From contig CM046442.1 of the NCBI GenBank assembly GCA_025506515.1, positions 105,746,617-105,810,616 on the forward strand: a DNA stretch of 64,000 nucleotides. The letters are read 5' to 3'. Each line of letters begins with the position of its first letter. The first letter of the stretch is position 1. This document shows, piece after piece, positions 32,164-44,168 of this stretch. This DNA comes from Flaveria trinervia (Eukaryota > Streptophyta > Magnoliopsida > Asterales > Asteraceae). The position numbers were made by a program, and so were the translations under genes. Under the pieces are notes generated by a model, which was given only the letters and a program-made list of their open reading frames with translations, was not told the origin of the DNA and did not search any database.

Positions 32164-33450
32164 GATGGCTGGTGGTAAATCATTAAAGGCTTCATGTGGT
32201 AGAGGTCGTGGTGGATGTGGTCCTGGACCACGGGCCACAAGAGGAAGACCTCGAGTTGAAGAGGTGGTTCATGAAGAACCCGAGACCTCATCCGGAGGCC
32301 AGGGATGAGAGTGCTAACTTAAAAGCCTCGTGAAGGAGGCTGTTATAGAGAAAGTTCATCAGCTCATGCAGATGATCCTAGTATATATGGTGACCAAAGT
32401 GATAAAGGCGGTACGAGTAGGCGAAAGGAAGGAGGGGAGAAGGTCCACGGGAGAAAAAGAGCAACCAAAGACTAAGATGTTTGTCTCTACTCATGAAGAG
32501 GAAGAGCCTGTGCCTAAGGCGGCATGAGGCTATAACTACGAAGCGTATCAAAGGTGCAAGCCCCCAACCTTCGATGGAAATGGCACAACTCCTGCTTCTC
32601 ACCGATGGGTGAGAGATATGGAGGCTATACTGATATTAGCGATTGTCGGGAAGACTAGAAGGTGAAGTTTGCTGCCCACTCTTTTGTGGACTCGGCTCTG
32701 TGTTGGTGGGATAATATTGTACAAGCCGAAGGTAGTCGGGTGATTGGAAGAATGAGGTGGCCAGAGTTGAAGAAGTTGGTGATTGAAGAATTTTTTCCTC
32801 ATCGAGAGATGGACAAGGTTGAGAGGGAGTTCCTGCAGTTGGAGGCGGGAACAATGACCCATCAACAGTACACCACCAATTCAACGAGATGGCGTGGCTA
32901 GTGCCGGAACAGCTGATGCCTCTCTCATGAAAGATCAAGAGGTATATTCAAGGATTGCCAGTGGATATCCGCAGGCACATGATCATTGCCTGACCAAGCA
33001 CGTTCAGGTCAGCGGTTGACCTGGCGGGAAGGTTGTATGATAAGCGTGAGGTGGTGGTGGCTGAGGTGAGTATGAAAGGTGGTGGTGAGCGGAACAGGAA
33101 TGGGTAGAGGTTTGGTCGGGGTGGTGCCCCGAAGAGCAACAAGAGTGCACGAGTGGATGACCCTCGTGTGGTCACATCTGGTGCGGGTTCGAAGAGGTGT
33201 GGAAAATGTGGAAAGGAGCATATCAGAGAATGTAGGATGGGATCGAATTTATGCTTCAAGTGTGGGAGGACGGGGCATATAGCAAAAGGATTTTCATGTG
33301 GCTAGATGTTTTAATTGTGGTGGAGAAGGTCACATGAGTAGGGACTGCAAGAAGCCGAGGGCTGAGAGTTCCGGTGGGAAGAAGACGACCGGGACTGAAG
33401 GGCAGAAGGCGAGCACCAAAGAGTTCATGATGACGCAGGAGGAGGCTAGG
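32164..33450 (+). pseudogene. Element D gag
   Basis: Start ATG 32164 (MAGGKSLKASCGRGRGG), an RG-rich basic N-terminus. 32330-32527 continues in another frame, then GYNYEAYQRCKPPTFDGNGT. 32662-32901 has AAHSFVDSALCWWDNIVQAEGS, MRWPELKKLVIEEFFPHREMDKVEREFLQLEAG. Zinc-binding segments are CGKCGKEHIREC, CFKCGRTGHIAK and an intact CFNCGGEGHMSRDC (33310-33351). Several frameshifts and stops, for example TGA near 32305 and TAG near 32655. Confidence 0.85.
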
Positions 33451-33459
33451 ACGGACCCC

Positions 33460-35340
33460 GATGTTTTGTCAGGTATGTTTCTAGTAAACCAAACTCTAGC
33501 TTCTGTGTTATTTGATTCTGGTGCTTGTAAAAGTTTTATTTCTGCTGCTTTCTATGCTAAACTGCCTGTTAGTAGTAGGAGTATAGATAAGCCCTTCGAT
33601 GTAGAACTTGCTATAGGTAACTCTACTAGGATTTCTGAGATGATAGAAGGTTGCGACGTGGAGTTAGAATATCATAATTTCCTGTTAGACCATTCATGAT
33701 GACTTTATGCGGGTTCGATGTAGTCCTAGTAATGGATTGGTTGGTGGACTACGAGGCGAACATTATGTGTTGTAAGAATATGATTCGATTGACAAAGCTT
33801 GACGGGAGTTCAGTGAAGGTCTATGGCGATCGGGTCACTACGATTCCGAAAGTGATTTCGATGGGGGTGGTGGGAAAGTGCATGAGGCATGGATGTAGTG
33901 CCTACTTGGCTTACATTAAGGATGTGGATACACCAACACCACAAATGTCCGTTGTACCGCTTGAGTGTGACTTTCCGGACGTGTTTTTAGAAGATTTACT
34001 AGGAGTGCCACCAGACCGTGTGATCGAGTTCCAGATTGACTTGATACCAGATGCCCAACCTATTGCTAAGGCACCGTATCGGTTGACTCTGACCGAGATG
34101 AAGGAATTGATGGAGCAACTACGACAGTTGCTTGATAAGGGGTTCATTAGACCGAGTTTCTCTTAATGGGGTGCTCTAGTCTTATTTATGAAAAAGAAAG
34201 ATGGTAGTATGAGGATGTGCATATACTATCGCGAGCTAACAAGTTGACGAGGAAGAATCGGTACCCGTTACCAAGAATTGATGATTTGTTTGATCAGCTC
34301 CAAGGTGCCAGTTGGTTCTCAAGGATAGATCTTCGATATGGTTACATCAGTTAAAGGTGAAGGACCAAGATATTCCTAAAACAGCTTTCACACGGATTAT
34401 GGGCATTACGAGTTTCTCGTTATGTCCTTTGGTTAAACCAGCGTGCCAGCTGCTTTTATGGACTTGATGAATCGAGTTTGTCAGCTGATGTTGGATAAAT
34501 CAATGATTGTTATGTTAATGATATCCTCATTTATTCGAGGAGCTAGGAGGAGCATGCCGGTCACATTTGGGAAGTGTTGGAGATGTTGAGGAAGGAGAAG
34601 TTGTATGCTAAATTCTCCAAGTGTGTGTTCTAGTTGCGCGAATTTCAGTTTTTGGGTTATGTAATGAATCCCAAGGGGATTATGGTGGACCTGTGAATGT
34701 GGAACCAGTGATGCGATGGAAGTCACCAAAGACGCCATTTGAGATTTGTAGTTTCTTGGGTTTGGCAGGCTATTATAGGAGATTTATTCAAGACTTCTCT
34801 AAGATAGCTTCTCCGTTGACTAAGTTTCCTTGTAAGGATGTGATTTTTTTGTCAAGTGAAGATCAAAAGAAGGCGTTTGAGGAGTTAAAGGTGAGGTTGA
34901 CTCAAGCTCTTGCTTGTTATTACTCGATGGAAGCGAAGATTTTGTGGTTTATTCAAATGCTTCTTACTCGGGATTGGGATATGTCTTGATGCAGCTAGGA
35001 AAGGTTATAGCCTATGCATCCTGACAGTTAAAAGTTCATGAGGTTAATTATCCTACTCATCACTTGGAGCTAGCAGGTATGGTCTTTGTGTTAAAGAATT
35101 GGAGGCACTACCTATACGGAACGAAGTGCACCATATTCACTGACCACAAGAGCTTGAAGTACTTCTTCAAGTAGAAAGATTTGAAATGGGGCAGAGGATA
35201 TGGTTGGAGCTCATAAAGGTTTATGATTGTGAGATCCATTACCATTCGGGCAAGGCCAATGTGGTGGCGGATGCCCTCAGTCGAAAGGAGAAACCCGAGT
35301 CGATTCGGGTGAAAGCTTATCAGTTAATTATGACCACTGA
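33460..35340 (+). pseudogene. Element D protease, reverse transcriptase and RNase H
   Basis: Protease: LASVLFDSGACKSFISAAF near 33500 keeps the DSGA active site. Linker: VVLVMDWLVDYEANIMC, then CDFPDVFLEDLLGVPPDRVIEFQIDLIPDAQPIAKAPYR. RT: MKELMEQLRQLLDKGFIRPS, then a TAA near 34165 and several shifts through KKKDGSMRM, RYPLPRIDDLFDQLQGASWFSRIDL. The catalytic FIDD region near 34505 is out of frame with a lost base. Later FLGLAGYYRRFIQDFSKIASPLTKF. RNase H: HLELAGMVFVLKNWRHYLYGTKCTIFTDHKSLKYFF and GKANVVADALSRKE. Inactive. Confidence 0.85.
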
Positions 35341-35379
35341 TGTGATAGTTTAGGTAAAGGAGTTTCAAGATGAGGCATT

Positions 35380-36700
35380 GAAGGAAGATCATCTTAACTT
35401 TGACAGAATGACAGGTCTAGTCGTCGAGTTGGGTAAAAACACACTCGGTGTTAGAACCCGATTCAGAAGGACGTTGATTCCTCGTTTTGGGGATCTATGT
35501 GGGCAGATTATCTTGATACTCTGTTCTTGTTGGTGCCACGAGATTGTATAAAGATATGAAGAAAGATTATTGGTGGTCGGGTATGAAACGCAATGCAGTG
35601 GAGTATGTGAGTAAGTGCCTTACTTGTTTACAAGTGAAGGCCGAGCATTAGAAGCCATACAGAAAGATCCAACCTTTGGATATACTGGAGTGGAAGTAGG
35701 AGCATATCACCATGGACTTTATTACGAAGCTACCGCATACTGCGCGAGGGTATGATGCTATATGGGTGATAGTTGATCATTTTACGAAGAGTTCTCACTT
35801 GTTACTGATTCGAGAGACTATTCCTCTGAGAGACTCGTGAATCTATTCATCGATGAGATTATGACTCATCATGGTGTGCCGATGTCTATTTTGTCTGACC
35901 AGGACACCCGGTTTATATCTAAATTTTGGAAGAAATTTCATGACGCGATGGGGTTGAGGTTACAAATTAGCACGGCTTATCATCCTCAGACGGATGGTCA
36001 GTCGGAAAGGACAATTCGGACGCTAGAAGATATGCTTCATCTCATATAACAATAGTTCTCATGCCAGTATTGGTATGCCGCTTATGAGATATTATACGGT
36101 AGAAGATGTAAAACACCGTTTGTTAGGGTGATATTGGTCAGTAGGTGTTGGGGAGTATAAATGTGATTGAAGCTACGACTAAGAAGCTCGAAAAGATCAA
36201 AGCCTTAATGAAAGCAGCCAAGGATAGGTAAAAGTCGTATGCCAATAAGAGACGAAGACCGATTGAGTTTTAGGTGGGTGATAGAGTCATGTTGAAAGTC
36301 TCACCTTGGAAGGGTATCCTTCGGATCAGGAAGCGGGGTAAGTTGAGCCCAAGGTACATAGGGCCTTTCCGAATCATTGCGCGAGTAGGAAAGGTGGCCT
36401 ATAGGTTGGACCTACCTGATGAGTTAAGTGGAATTCACCTAACATTCTATGTATCTCATCTACGGATGTTTGGCTGACGAGGATATGGTTGTACCACTAG
36501 AAAATATCAAGGTAGATGAACGGCTCAATTATATGGAGCAACCTGTGGCAATCATTGATCGTAAGGAGAAACAATTAAACAATAAAGTAGTTCCCCTTGT
36601 GCGTGTATAGTGGAAGCATAGGAAGGGATCTGAGTCTACATGGGAGACCGAAGAGGAGATGAAGTAGCATTACCCACATTGTTTGAGGAATAACAGGTTT
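35380..36700 (+). pseudogene. Element D integrase with chromodomain-like tail
   Basis: Zinc region and CLTCLQVKAEH near 35615; core pieces WVIVDHFTKSSHL, then 35837-36049 with HHGVPMSILSDQDTRFISKFWKKFHDA and TAYHPQTDGQSERTIRTLEDML. 36274-36477: GDRVMLKVSPWKG, LSPRYIGPFRII, DELSGIHLTFYVSHLRMF. After a shift, 36487-36690: NIKVDERLNYMEQPVAIIDRK, WKHRKGSESTWETEEEM and HYPHCL, the chromodomain-like module of plant chromoviruses. It would guide integration to heterochromatin in a working element. Confidence 0.85.
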
Positions 36701-36717
36701 CGGGGACGAATCATATA

Positions 36718-36732
36718 TAAGGGTGGTGGACT
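36718..36732 (+). other. Element D polypurine tract
   Basis: TAAGGGTGGTGGACT immediately before TGTAACATCC of the 3' LTR. Confidence 0.7.
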
Positions 36733-36734
36733 TG

Positions 36735-39700
36735 TAACATCCGAACATTTTTAAAGACAAGAAAGAACGAATAAAGTGAAGAAAAAGAAAGAAATATAAT
36801 AAACCCAAGTAGAGGGGTTAAATCTGCAAAAGGTACAAAACTAAATATTATTTTGTACAAACTAGCATGGCCGCCCATGTCATGCCACTTTTCACCTTTT
36901 TATCCGGTTAGAGGGAGAAAGAGCAGAAGAGTTTGGATTTTGAAGAACAATAAGGAGAAGTCGGATTCTAAGGTAAGAATTTAATGTTTTTGAATGTTAT
37001 TGGCCTACCTATGCCTTGGTTATGTGCTTATATGTGTTCACGTGTTCGGGTGTGTGTGTTTGGTAGGATTCTAGGTGTTAAACTCATAGCGAACGAGTTT
37101 TGAAGGAAGTCAGACCTAAAGGTTGCTAAGGTGATTTCCAGAACCCCCTTTTTTGTTAGGACCGTTTCGTACGGAGAACTAACAGATTCTGCTTGAGACA
37201 AGATCAAATAGTGTGGAATCCTGTTTGATTGGTGATCAAATCAGTCAGAATGACAACCAAATCGATCTAACGATGAACAAACGTTAAGAAATGATTAGAA
37301 ACCGATCAGCAACGAACTTTGAAGTTGGATTGGCTGTTTAGGACGCTCCGGACGGCTAGGTTTTGTAAAATATTCGAAGTCTCTTCAAAAGTCTAATTTT
37401 TCACGAATTATGTGGTATTTATAGGCTTGTAGTTTTCATTCGTACGACTGAACCATTAGCATGGTTCAATCGTGCGACTGACTCATGTGGTTGATTCATA
37501 CGCACAACTAAAGGTTTAGTTGTGCCACTGAATAAATCTTATGTCTTAGTCATACGACCGATCCAGTCTCCTGGTTTAGTCATGCGACTGGTCCATAAGT
37601 TTGATTCATTCATGCTTATGGTCCATAAGTATGGCCCATTAGCATGAATAACCACCCGACTAGGTTGAACACATTTCTCAATTAATATTGACTTAGAACC
37701 ATGTATAACAACCTCAAACCTATATAAGATGTTCATATATATGAATTATACCAAATACAATAATAATATGAAATAGTCAAAGACAAATAAACATCAAAAG
37801 CAAATCATATTTCATTGAATAATTACATTACACATGTGTAAGAAATGAAAGACTTTTACATTAAGAGCATAAACTAGGAACATAATGTATTGATAGTTTT
37901 TAATTGTTTTAAACTGATTTGTGGCTGGAAATGCATGTATGTTTAGTTTTAATAAAATGGGTGTATATGTATGTGTATAAATGTGTTTGCGGGTGGGGTT
38001 TGTTTTGGGTGTTAATATGGCTATGATTATGTTATGAATGTGTTTCTATGACTTAGAATGCTAGTGTTAAGCTTTGAATATGTTAGATGATGGATTGGGG
38101 ACTGAAAAATGTTGTTTAGTGTAACTGACTACCCATTCGCCTATATAAGTGGCCCATGCGCCTAACGGTTTAAAATGCCTAAGTGTCCATGCATCCAAAG
38201 TTCATGCGCCCAAATAGTGTCCATGCACCTAGTGATAGGCTGAATTTCGTCCAAAGTTCATGCCCCCAAATAGTGTCCATGCGCCTAGAGATAGACTGAA
38301 TTTGACTGTCCAAACGCCCAAAATTCCTATGCACCTAGGCACTCATGTGCTTGCATAGTATCCATGTGCCTAGAATTGGCCTAGAATGACTAAGTAGTGG
38401 GCCATTCGCTCAAATAGTGCCCATGCCCCCAGAAGTTCCCCATGCGCCTAAGTGTTCCCTATGCACCCGCATAGTGCCCATCCGCCTAAGACTTAGAAAA
38501 TTTTCTAAGATTTTGGGAAAAATGTAAAATGTAGGTTTTGACTTGGGGGGTTCCCGGGGGATATATGAGTTGACTTTGTGATGTCATAAATGATGTGATG
38601 GACGATGATATGATGATGTGTGATTGATGTTATGCTTATGCATGGTGATGACATATGATGATTGTTATCTCATGTATGATGCTGATGATGCCTTGTATGA
38701 TTATGTTTATGCTCCTTATTATGTATGTTTATTTTCCCTAGCTTTATGTGGTATGGTTATGAATGTAAACGAAAAAGTATTATGTAACGTAAAGCGAAAG
38801 ATAATAAAAAAAAGAACGTAATGAATGAATGCATGCATTAATGCAAGGACAGTAAAGAAAGTCTTGCAAGAAATGTAAGGAGGTTCACCCAATGAAGGGT
38901 GTTATCTCAACGGTGTGTGGGTTAGCTACCCCGAAGGAATGCACACTGGGATCTATCTTTGTGATTGACCATTTGTATAGAACCTTTCTCGCTTACCCCA
39001 GTACTGTGGTTAGGCCATTGGGCGTAATGTATGGGAGTTTATTTATAGACTTCGGCCCAATACCCACTTTATGCTTGACGGTGGGGTATAGCACATGGCA
39101 TTGGTACACATGAATTTACCCCGGTACTCTGGTCAGGCCATCGGGCGTAATGCATGGGAGTCTATTTATAGACTTCGGCTCAGTACCTGCTTTATGCATG
39201 ACGGTGGGGTAGAGTTCATGGTATTGGTACGGAATGTAAAGAATTAATGATGTATGTACATAATGTACGGTTAGGAAGATAACAAATGATAACGATGATG
39301 TATGATGATGAATGAATGAAAGTTAACGAATGATGATGAAAGATAATAATGATATTATCTATGTGTACTATGATGTATGATCATGTACAAAAGTAAAGAA
39401 AGGTTTTAAATGAAAGTAAAGTATTTTATTTTTTAAAACTAGAACTCACTTAGCAACGCTGACTTTTATGTGTTTCCAGTTGGCAAGTAAATTTTGTTGA
39501 GGATGGCACGAGATGGTACATCGCTTGTTTTGGATGGCATTCATTTTATGTTGCAATAATGTTTTTGCATTGTAATGTGAACAAACGATGTTTTGTATTA
39601 TTTTGCAGAAGAGATTATTTATATGAAATGAAATGGTTGTTTAAAATGACTCTGTTGTAATGTTTTACTAAAGTTAATGTAAATCATATGTTTTATGTGC

Positions 39701-39743
39701 GATGATTGACCAGCTGTGAGCGTCTCGGGAATGGGGCCTTACA
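36735..39743 (+). repeat. Element D 3' LTR with nested solo LTR
   Basis: TGTAACATCCGAAC to GGGGCCTTACA. Contains the minus-strand copia solo LTR 37154-37896. The CATGCGCC array is at 38140-38490, and the block TTACCCC-GTACTNTGGTNAGGCCA-TCGGGCGTAATG occurs twice (38990 and 39115). Net length about 2.26 kb. Confidence 0.88.
37154..37896 (-). repeat. Solo copia LTR (F-related), minus strand, in D 3' LTR
   Basis: The left edge TGTTAGGACC and the following AGATCAAATAGTGTGGAATCCTGTTTGATTGG match the reverse complement of the F LTR end. The right edge CTAGGAACATAATGTATTGATAG matches the reverse complement of the F LTR start. TTTTT flanks both sides (37149-37153 and 37897-37901). It includes TCGTACGACTGAACCATTAG-like words and a TATA-like TATTTATAGG near 37417. 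No internal region remains, so it is a recombination product. Confidence 0.82.
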
Positions 39744-40173
39744 CAAATGAACACGGTTCGCTTCTTTTCACACACAGATAAATACGGGTTTATTTTGTTA
39801 AAATGAAATGATTAAATTAGAAATTTCGAGATTGTTTTCTGTGATTGTGTTTCAGATTTTTGCGGCAAGTGATGGCTGATCATCAATTGAGTAGTGTACG
39901 TGATCAGGGAACCTGTTACTCAATTTTGAAGTTGATATCGAGCTAGGAATCCTCCTTTTGCATCTTCTGGGATAGTCAAGATAAGAGATTATGGAAAGTT
40001 ATTCACATATCTTCACAAAGGATGCACTCGAAAAGCAGAAGCTTGTGAGATACATCTCCAACAACTGAATTTGGGAAGCTTCAGTTAATGGGGGAGATTG
40101 AAGATCATTCTATGGTTGACTTCTTGATACAAATTCATTTGAAGGCGTTGATACTAATAGACTAAGGGGGTAT
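39744..40173 (+). other. Unassigned, possible copia pol 3' end
   Basis: Right flank of D. It holds a GGGGGAGATTG run at about 40091 and CTAAGGGGGTAT just before the LTR at 40174, and a decayed frame that could be a pol C-terminus (TKDALEKQKLVRYISNN). No intact ORF. Confidence 0.4.
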
Positions 40174-40531
40174 TGTTGAATCTGCACATGATAATCTATA
40201 TTTTCAATATAGTCAAAGTCAATAAAAGTCAATGTCTCGATCAAGATTAACAAAAAAGTCAAACGACAAGTTCGAGACGAAGAATCGACTCAAGATATTG
40301 AAGATATATTGTGTCTTGAAACTTTATTGTATTAAATATATTTTCATATGAACAAAATCTATTTTATCTTGTTTTAGTCTTGTTTTGGTTTATATGGAAT
40401 TTTTCCTTTATAGTCTAAGTTCAGGGACTGAATGTGTAATTAGTAGATTTAAGATTTACTATAAATAGTTAAGTGAAACTAGGGTTTTGTTGCTTGAATG
40501 AGCTATTTATTGGGTTTCCATGCAAACAACA
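40174..40531 (+). repeat. Copia-type LTR fragment (about 358 bp)
   Basis: TGTTGAATCTGCACATG follows a polypurine run. It contains CTATAAATAG (near 40461) and ends near CATGCAAACAACA. I find no matching second copy or duplication in the window. The right boundary is a guess. Confidence 0.5.
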
Positions 40532-41435
40532 TTGATTGTATTCAAATTAAGATCAAAGTGCGGTTTTATTTGTTGTTCTACATTGTTCATCTTATTATTC
40601 ATATTTATATACTTTTGATCCAAAACCTTTATCATTTCATGATTCAAAGCTGTTAGGGACCTACATAAAATAACGCATGAAATAAATAAAGTGAATGACA
40701 GGTAATAACCTGAACTGCAGCTCTTTAGTAAGTACATGCTTAGCCACGGCTTAAGCATCAACTTGTTGTGACCAAGGATAAGGACATGAGATTAATAAGT
40801 TGGGCATGGATACCAGCCGTGACTCAAAAAGGCAAGGGATAAAACGTGGGTGGAACACTTAGGAATTTTAAAATAGATACAAAGGAAAGAAGGAAGCTTT
40901 ATGATGAAGGAAGAAGCTCAATGGTTGTCAAGGAATACAAGCAGGACAAAAATCAACAAAAAGCATGACTAAAAACTCTAAAGAAGACAATCCCAAATTG
41001 AGAAGAACACAAACATTAAATCTAAAGTCAACTATAAAGACAACAAATATTAGTGTTGTTTGAAACCCTTTATACCAAAAAGGTAGAGAATGTGTTGTCT
41101 ACGAGAGTTGACACTCAAATTTTGACTATAGGCTACCTAATATTTAACCAAGCCCCAATGTCTTAGGATAGTAACACTATATATACCACTCTTCAAATCA
41201 GGTAAACACCATATACAAAATCACTCTCTCACTCAACTTTTTGAATTCTTATTTTCATTCTCATATACCCATACTTATTTCACTAGAGGATGGCTGTAGG
41301 GAGACTTCTTTTCTAACCCATGTGAGGCTCATATTGTTTTCTTTGCCTTGCAGATTCGACACAAACTTGATCCAAGTTAGTTTCGATTCTCTGTGACATT
41401 GATGCAAAGTGTTAAACATGGTTGCAAAAAGTAAA

Positions 41436-41494
<59 letters not shown>

Positions 41495-43958
41495 GAGGGT
41501 TACAATTAGAAACCTTATAAGCTTTATTAAGTTTTTATCATGTAGTCATGTCTAAAAAGAAGTAATTATTTCAAAATGTGTGGGAAAATAATAAATATCA
41601 ACTATCACGTACCTTTTAACCTCAAATTGGTTGATAAAACCTTTTGAAATGAAATAAGGGTTAACTTTACGTATTAGTAATAAGTTTTTAAGCGTGTTTT
41701 AATTAAGTCACTCAATTAATTTTTTTTTTCAGTTAAGTTACTTTGCTTTTATGTTTTATTCAAAGTTTAACATATTTTTAGTGTGTTTTTGTTTTGTTTC
41801 AGTAAGGAATTATTTTTTTTCTTTTTCTTTTAATGTTGGTATGGAGTGGTAATGTGGATTTTAAGTATTTTTTATTTTTCAATATAATTAACATATTTTT
41901 TAAAAGTTTATAATATAATTACATAGACTAAAAATAAAAAATCATGACCCCATATCTTTTCATCGGTTTCTTTCTTAACACAAAACAATCTGTTGATAAC
42001 TTGATGGTTAGTGATCCAATTTAAGTAAAACATACATGATTAAGATAATTGAAATTCTTTTGAAAATTGATTATTATTTTATGATAATTTCTTTGTAACT
42101 ATAAAATTTAATATCTTTTGAAAAGCATCAAAGTAATGAAGAAGTTTCATTAGTTACGAACGATGGTGCGAGCATTAATCCAACACTATCCAACCCAAAT
42201 AACTCCATAGAGATTTTAATTAAGAAATAGAAGGCGGTGCCTAAAGTGAACTTTGACAATAAATTTAAGTATATTTATTTGACTTTTTAGTTTATTGATT
42301 ATTCAAATGATTAGAGATAAGAAGCTCATTCACGGCAAAGTATAAAAGATGAGGTCGCCACCACTAATAATTTAATATCTTCCCACTTTTAATAAAGTTA
42401 AGTGTTCATGTGTCTTCTCAGGTTTCATAAAATCAAACATATAAACTAATGTCTGTAACTGCAGGGTTAGGTAAACACACATCCTTAAAAAAAAATTTAT
42501 AACAACATATGCACGATTGTATTTCAAAAGATATCTATCATATAAATCGTGTCTATCTATCTGGTTTTCAACTGGAACCGCATCCCATCCCTCAACCCCA
42601 ATACCAGTCTTGAGGATTTTAGTGCCTTGTACGGGATGAGAAAAAAGGTCCGCTCTAACAAATTAGATTATATAAACTAGGTTTTTAAACGAAAATAAAT
42701 GTTTTAGCAATAAGCGTAACAAAATCATAGTATTAGAATGATATAATCTAATGACTAACCGATAAATCTTTCTATTCGACCTTATTGCTAGCGCATGTCT
42801 AAATTGGAATTTGTTTCCCTTTTATCGCTAGTTGCCAAAGAATTGAGATTTGCTTTTTTTTTAAATAGACTTTTAGTTTGGTTGATGAAAATACGTTATA
42901 AAATTATAAGTTTATTTGATAAAAATGGGCCTTAAGAATTATATACAAGTTAATGATAAGTAGGTTAAACTTTGTATTGGGTTAAACAAGCTATTACTAT
43001 AAAAGAACATATAAAATAATAAAAAAATAAGAAATAAAATAAAATTTTAAATTTTTTAGACCCATAAAGGAGTGGGTCCTGGATGATTATCTTGTCCACT
43101 CCTCCTCAGGACCGGCTGTGCCCAACCCCATATTTATATGTCCGAGAAACTTCCTCTTAAAAATTAGTTTTAAAACTATCATATTTTAATTGAAAAAATA
43201 TTTGTTTTTGAAAATGTAATTTTAAAGAAAAAAGGTTCTAGACCCCATCTATGAAAAGATATAAAACCAGATTTAGTATAGAAAATAAAATAGGATGTCT
43301 AAATAGACATGGTCTAAAAATTTTAGATAAAAGAATTTCAAGACTTGACATATGTTTTTTTACTGTTTTTAAAGAGGATGGCATTTTGCTTATTTTATCA
43401 AATACGCTAGGTTATGATGTATAATACTTGTTGTACAAAAACATATAAATAGATTAATAAACCTAAGGTTTAAATTTTGGGATTAGAGATTGTGGCATAC
43501 TTCATGATTTCCTCTACCCAAGTATGACATCTTGAAATAGAAAGTTTAATACCTAAAATCCTTTATAAATATAGAAAGGTAGCGGTATCAGGCTTCTTTC
43601 TTGTAGTCAAAGGTTTTCAAAACAACTACAAGAGAAAGTTACAGTTCTTATTAACTTTTTGGACCAATTATGAAAACACACATGATTGTTAGGGATTATA
43701 TCTATAAAATTTAAGATGTTAGGACTAATCCAAATTTAACACAAACAACAAAGATCATTTATACAATTTAAAATTTTCATTAAGATTAGGCTCAACTTGT
43801 TTTGGTTCGTAACATTTGTTCTCCACCATTAGTACTTCTTACAATTACATTATCATTATAATTTTAAGATCATACTTATTAACACATGAATCTAACAATA
43901 GGTATACTAGAGGCGTGAAATAAAATTTGTTACAAACAATGATATTATCACAACATGT
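40532..43958. other. AT-rich intergenic DNA
   Basis: No coding region, RNA gene or clear repeat boundary. A TATA-like ACTATATATACCACT near 41177 and a TTTGCCTTGCAG near 41341 look promoter- and acceptor-like but have no ORF attached. Stretches around 42590-42650 and 43050-43135 (AGGACCGGCTGTGCCC) may be decayed transposons. Homopolymer A/T runs are frequent. Confidence 0.5.
41436..41490. repeat. TA dinucleotide microsatellite
   Basis: Almost pure TA for about 55 bases with one ATTA interruption. Confidence 0.9.
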
Positions 43959-44168
43959 TGTTTCACAATGATAATCAGAATACTATTGATTGTATTTGCT
44001 TGTCTTACAATGGAGATAATTACAGGGATTAAATAGGAGCCTATTGAGGTTTATACAAGGAATTACAGCCTGTGATACAATGGGTTTTCCTATAATTAGA
44101 GTTGGTTATTTTTGGTTGGGATAGGATGTTGAGCTGATCCCCCAATTTCCTCATTCTTTCTTTTAACA
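43959..44168 (-). repeat. Element E 3' LTR (left)
   Basis: Minus-strand TGTTAAAAGAAAG to GTGAAACA. Has GTATAAACC as a possible TATA box. The pol stop codon TAA lies inside it. Confidence 0.92.

Larger units (their letters stand above)
30234..39743 (+). mobile_element. Element D: Tekay-like chromodomain Ty3/gypsy retrotransposon
   Basis: 5' LTR remnant 30234-31816, primer site 31820, gag, protease, RT, RNase H, integrase, chromodomain-like C-terminus, polypurine tract and 3' LTR 36735-39743 (about 2.26 kb without a nested solo LTR). The chromodomain-like tail after integrase and the close match to C support a chromovirus. Frames break many times. It lies head-to-head with C. The left flank is lost, so its target duplication cannot be read. 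Confidence 0.88.
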
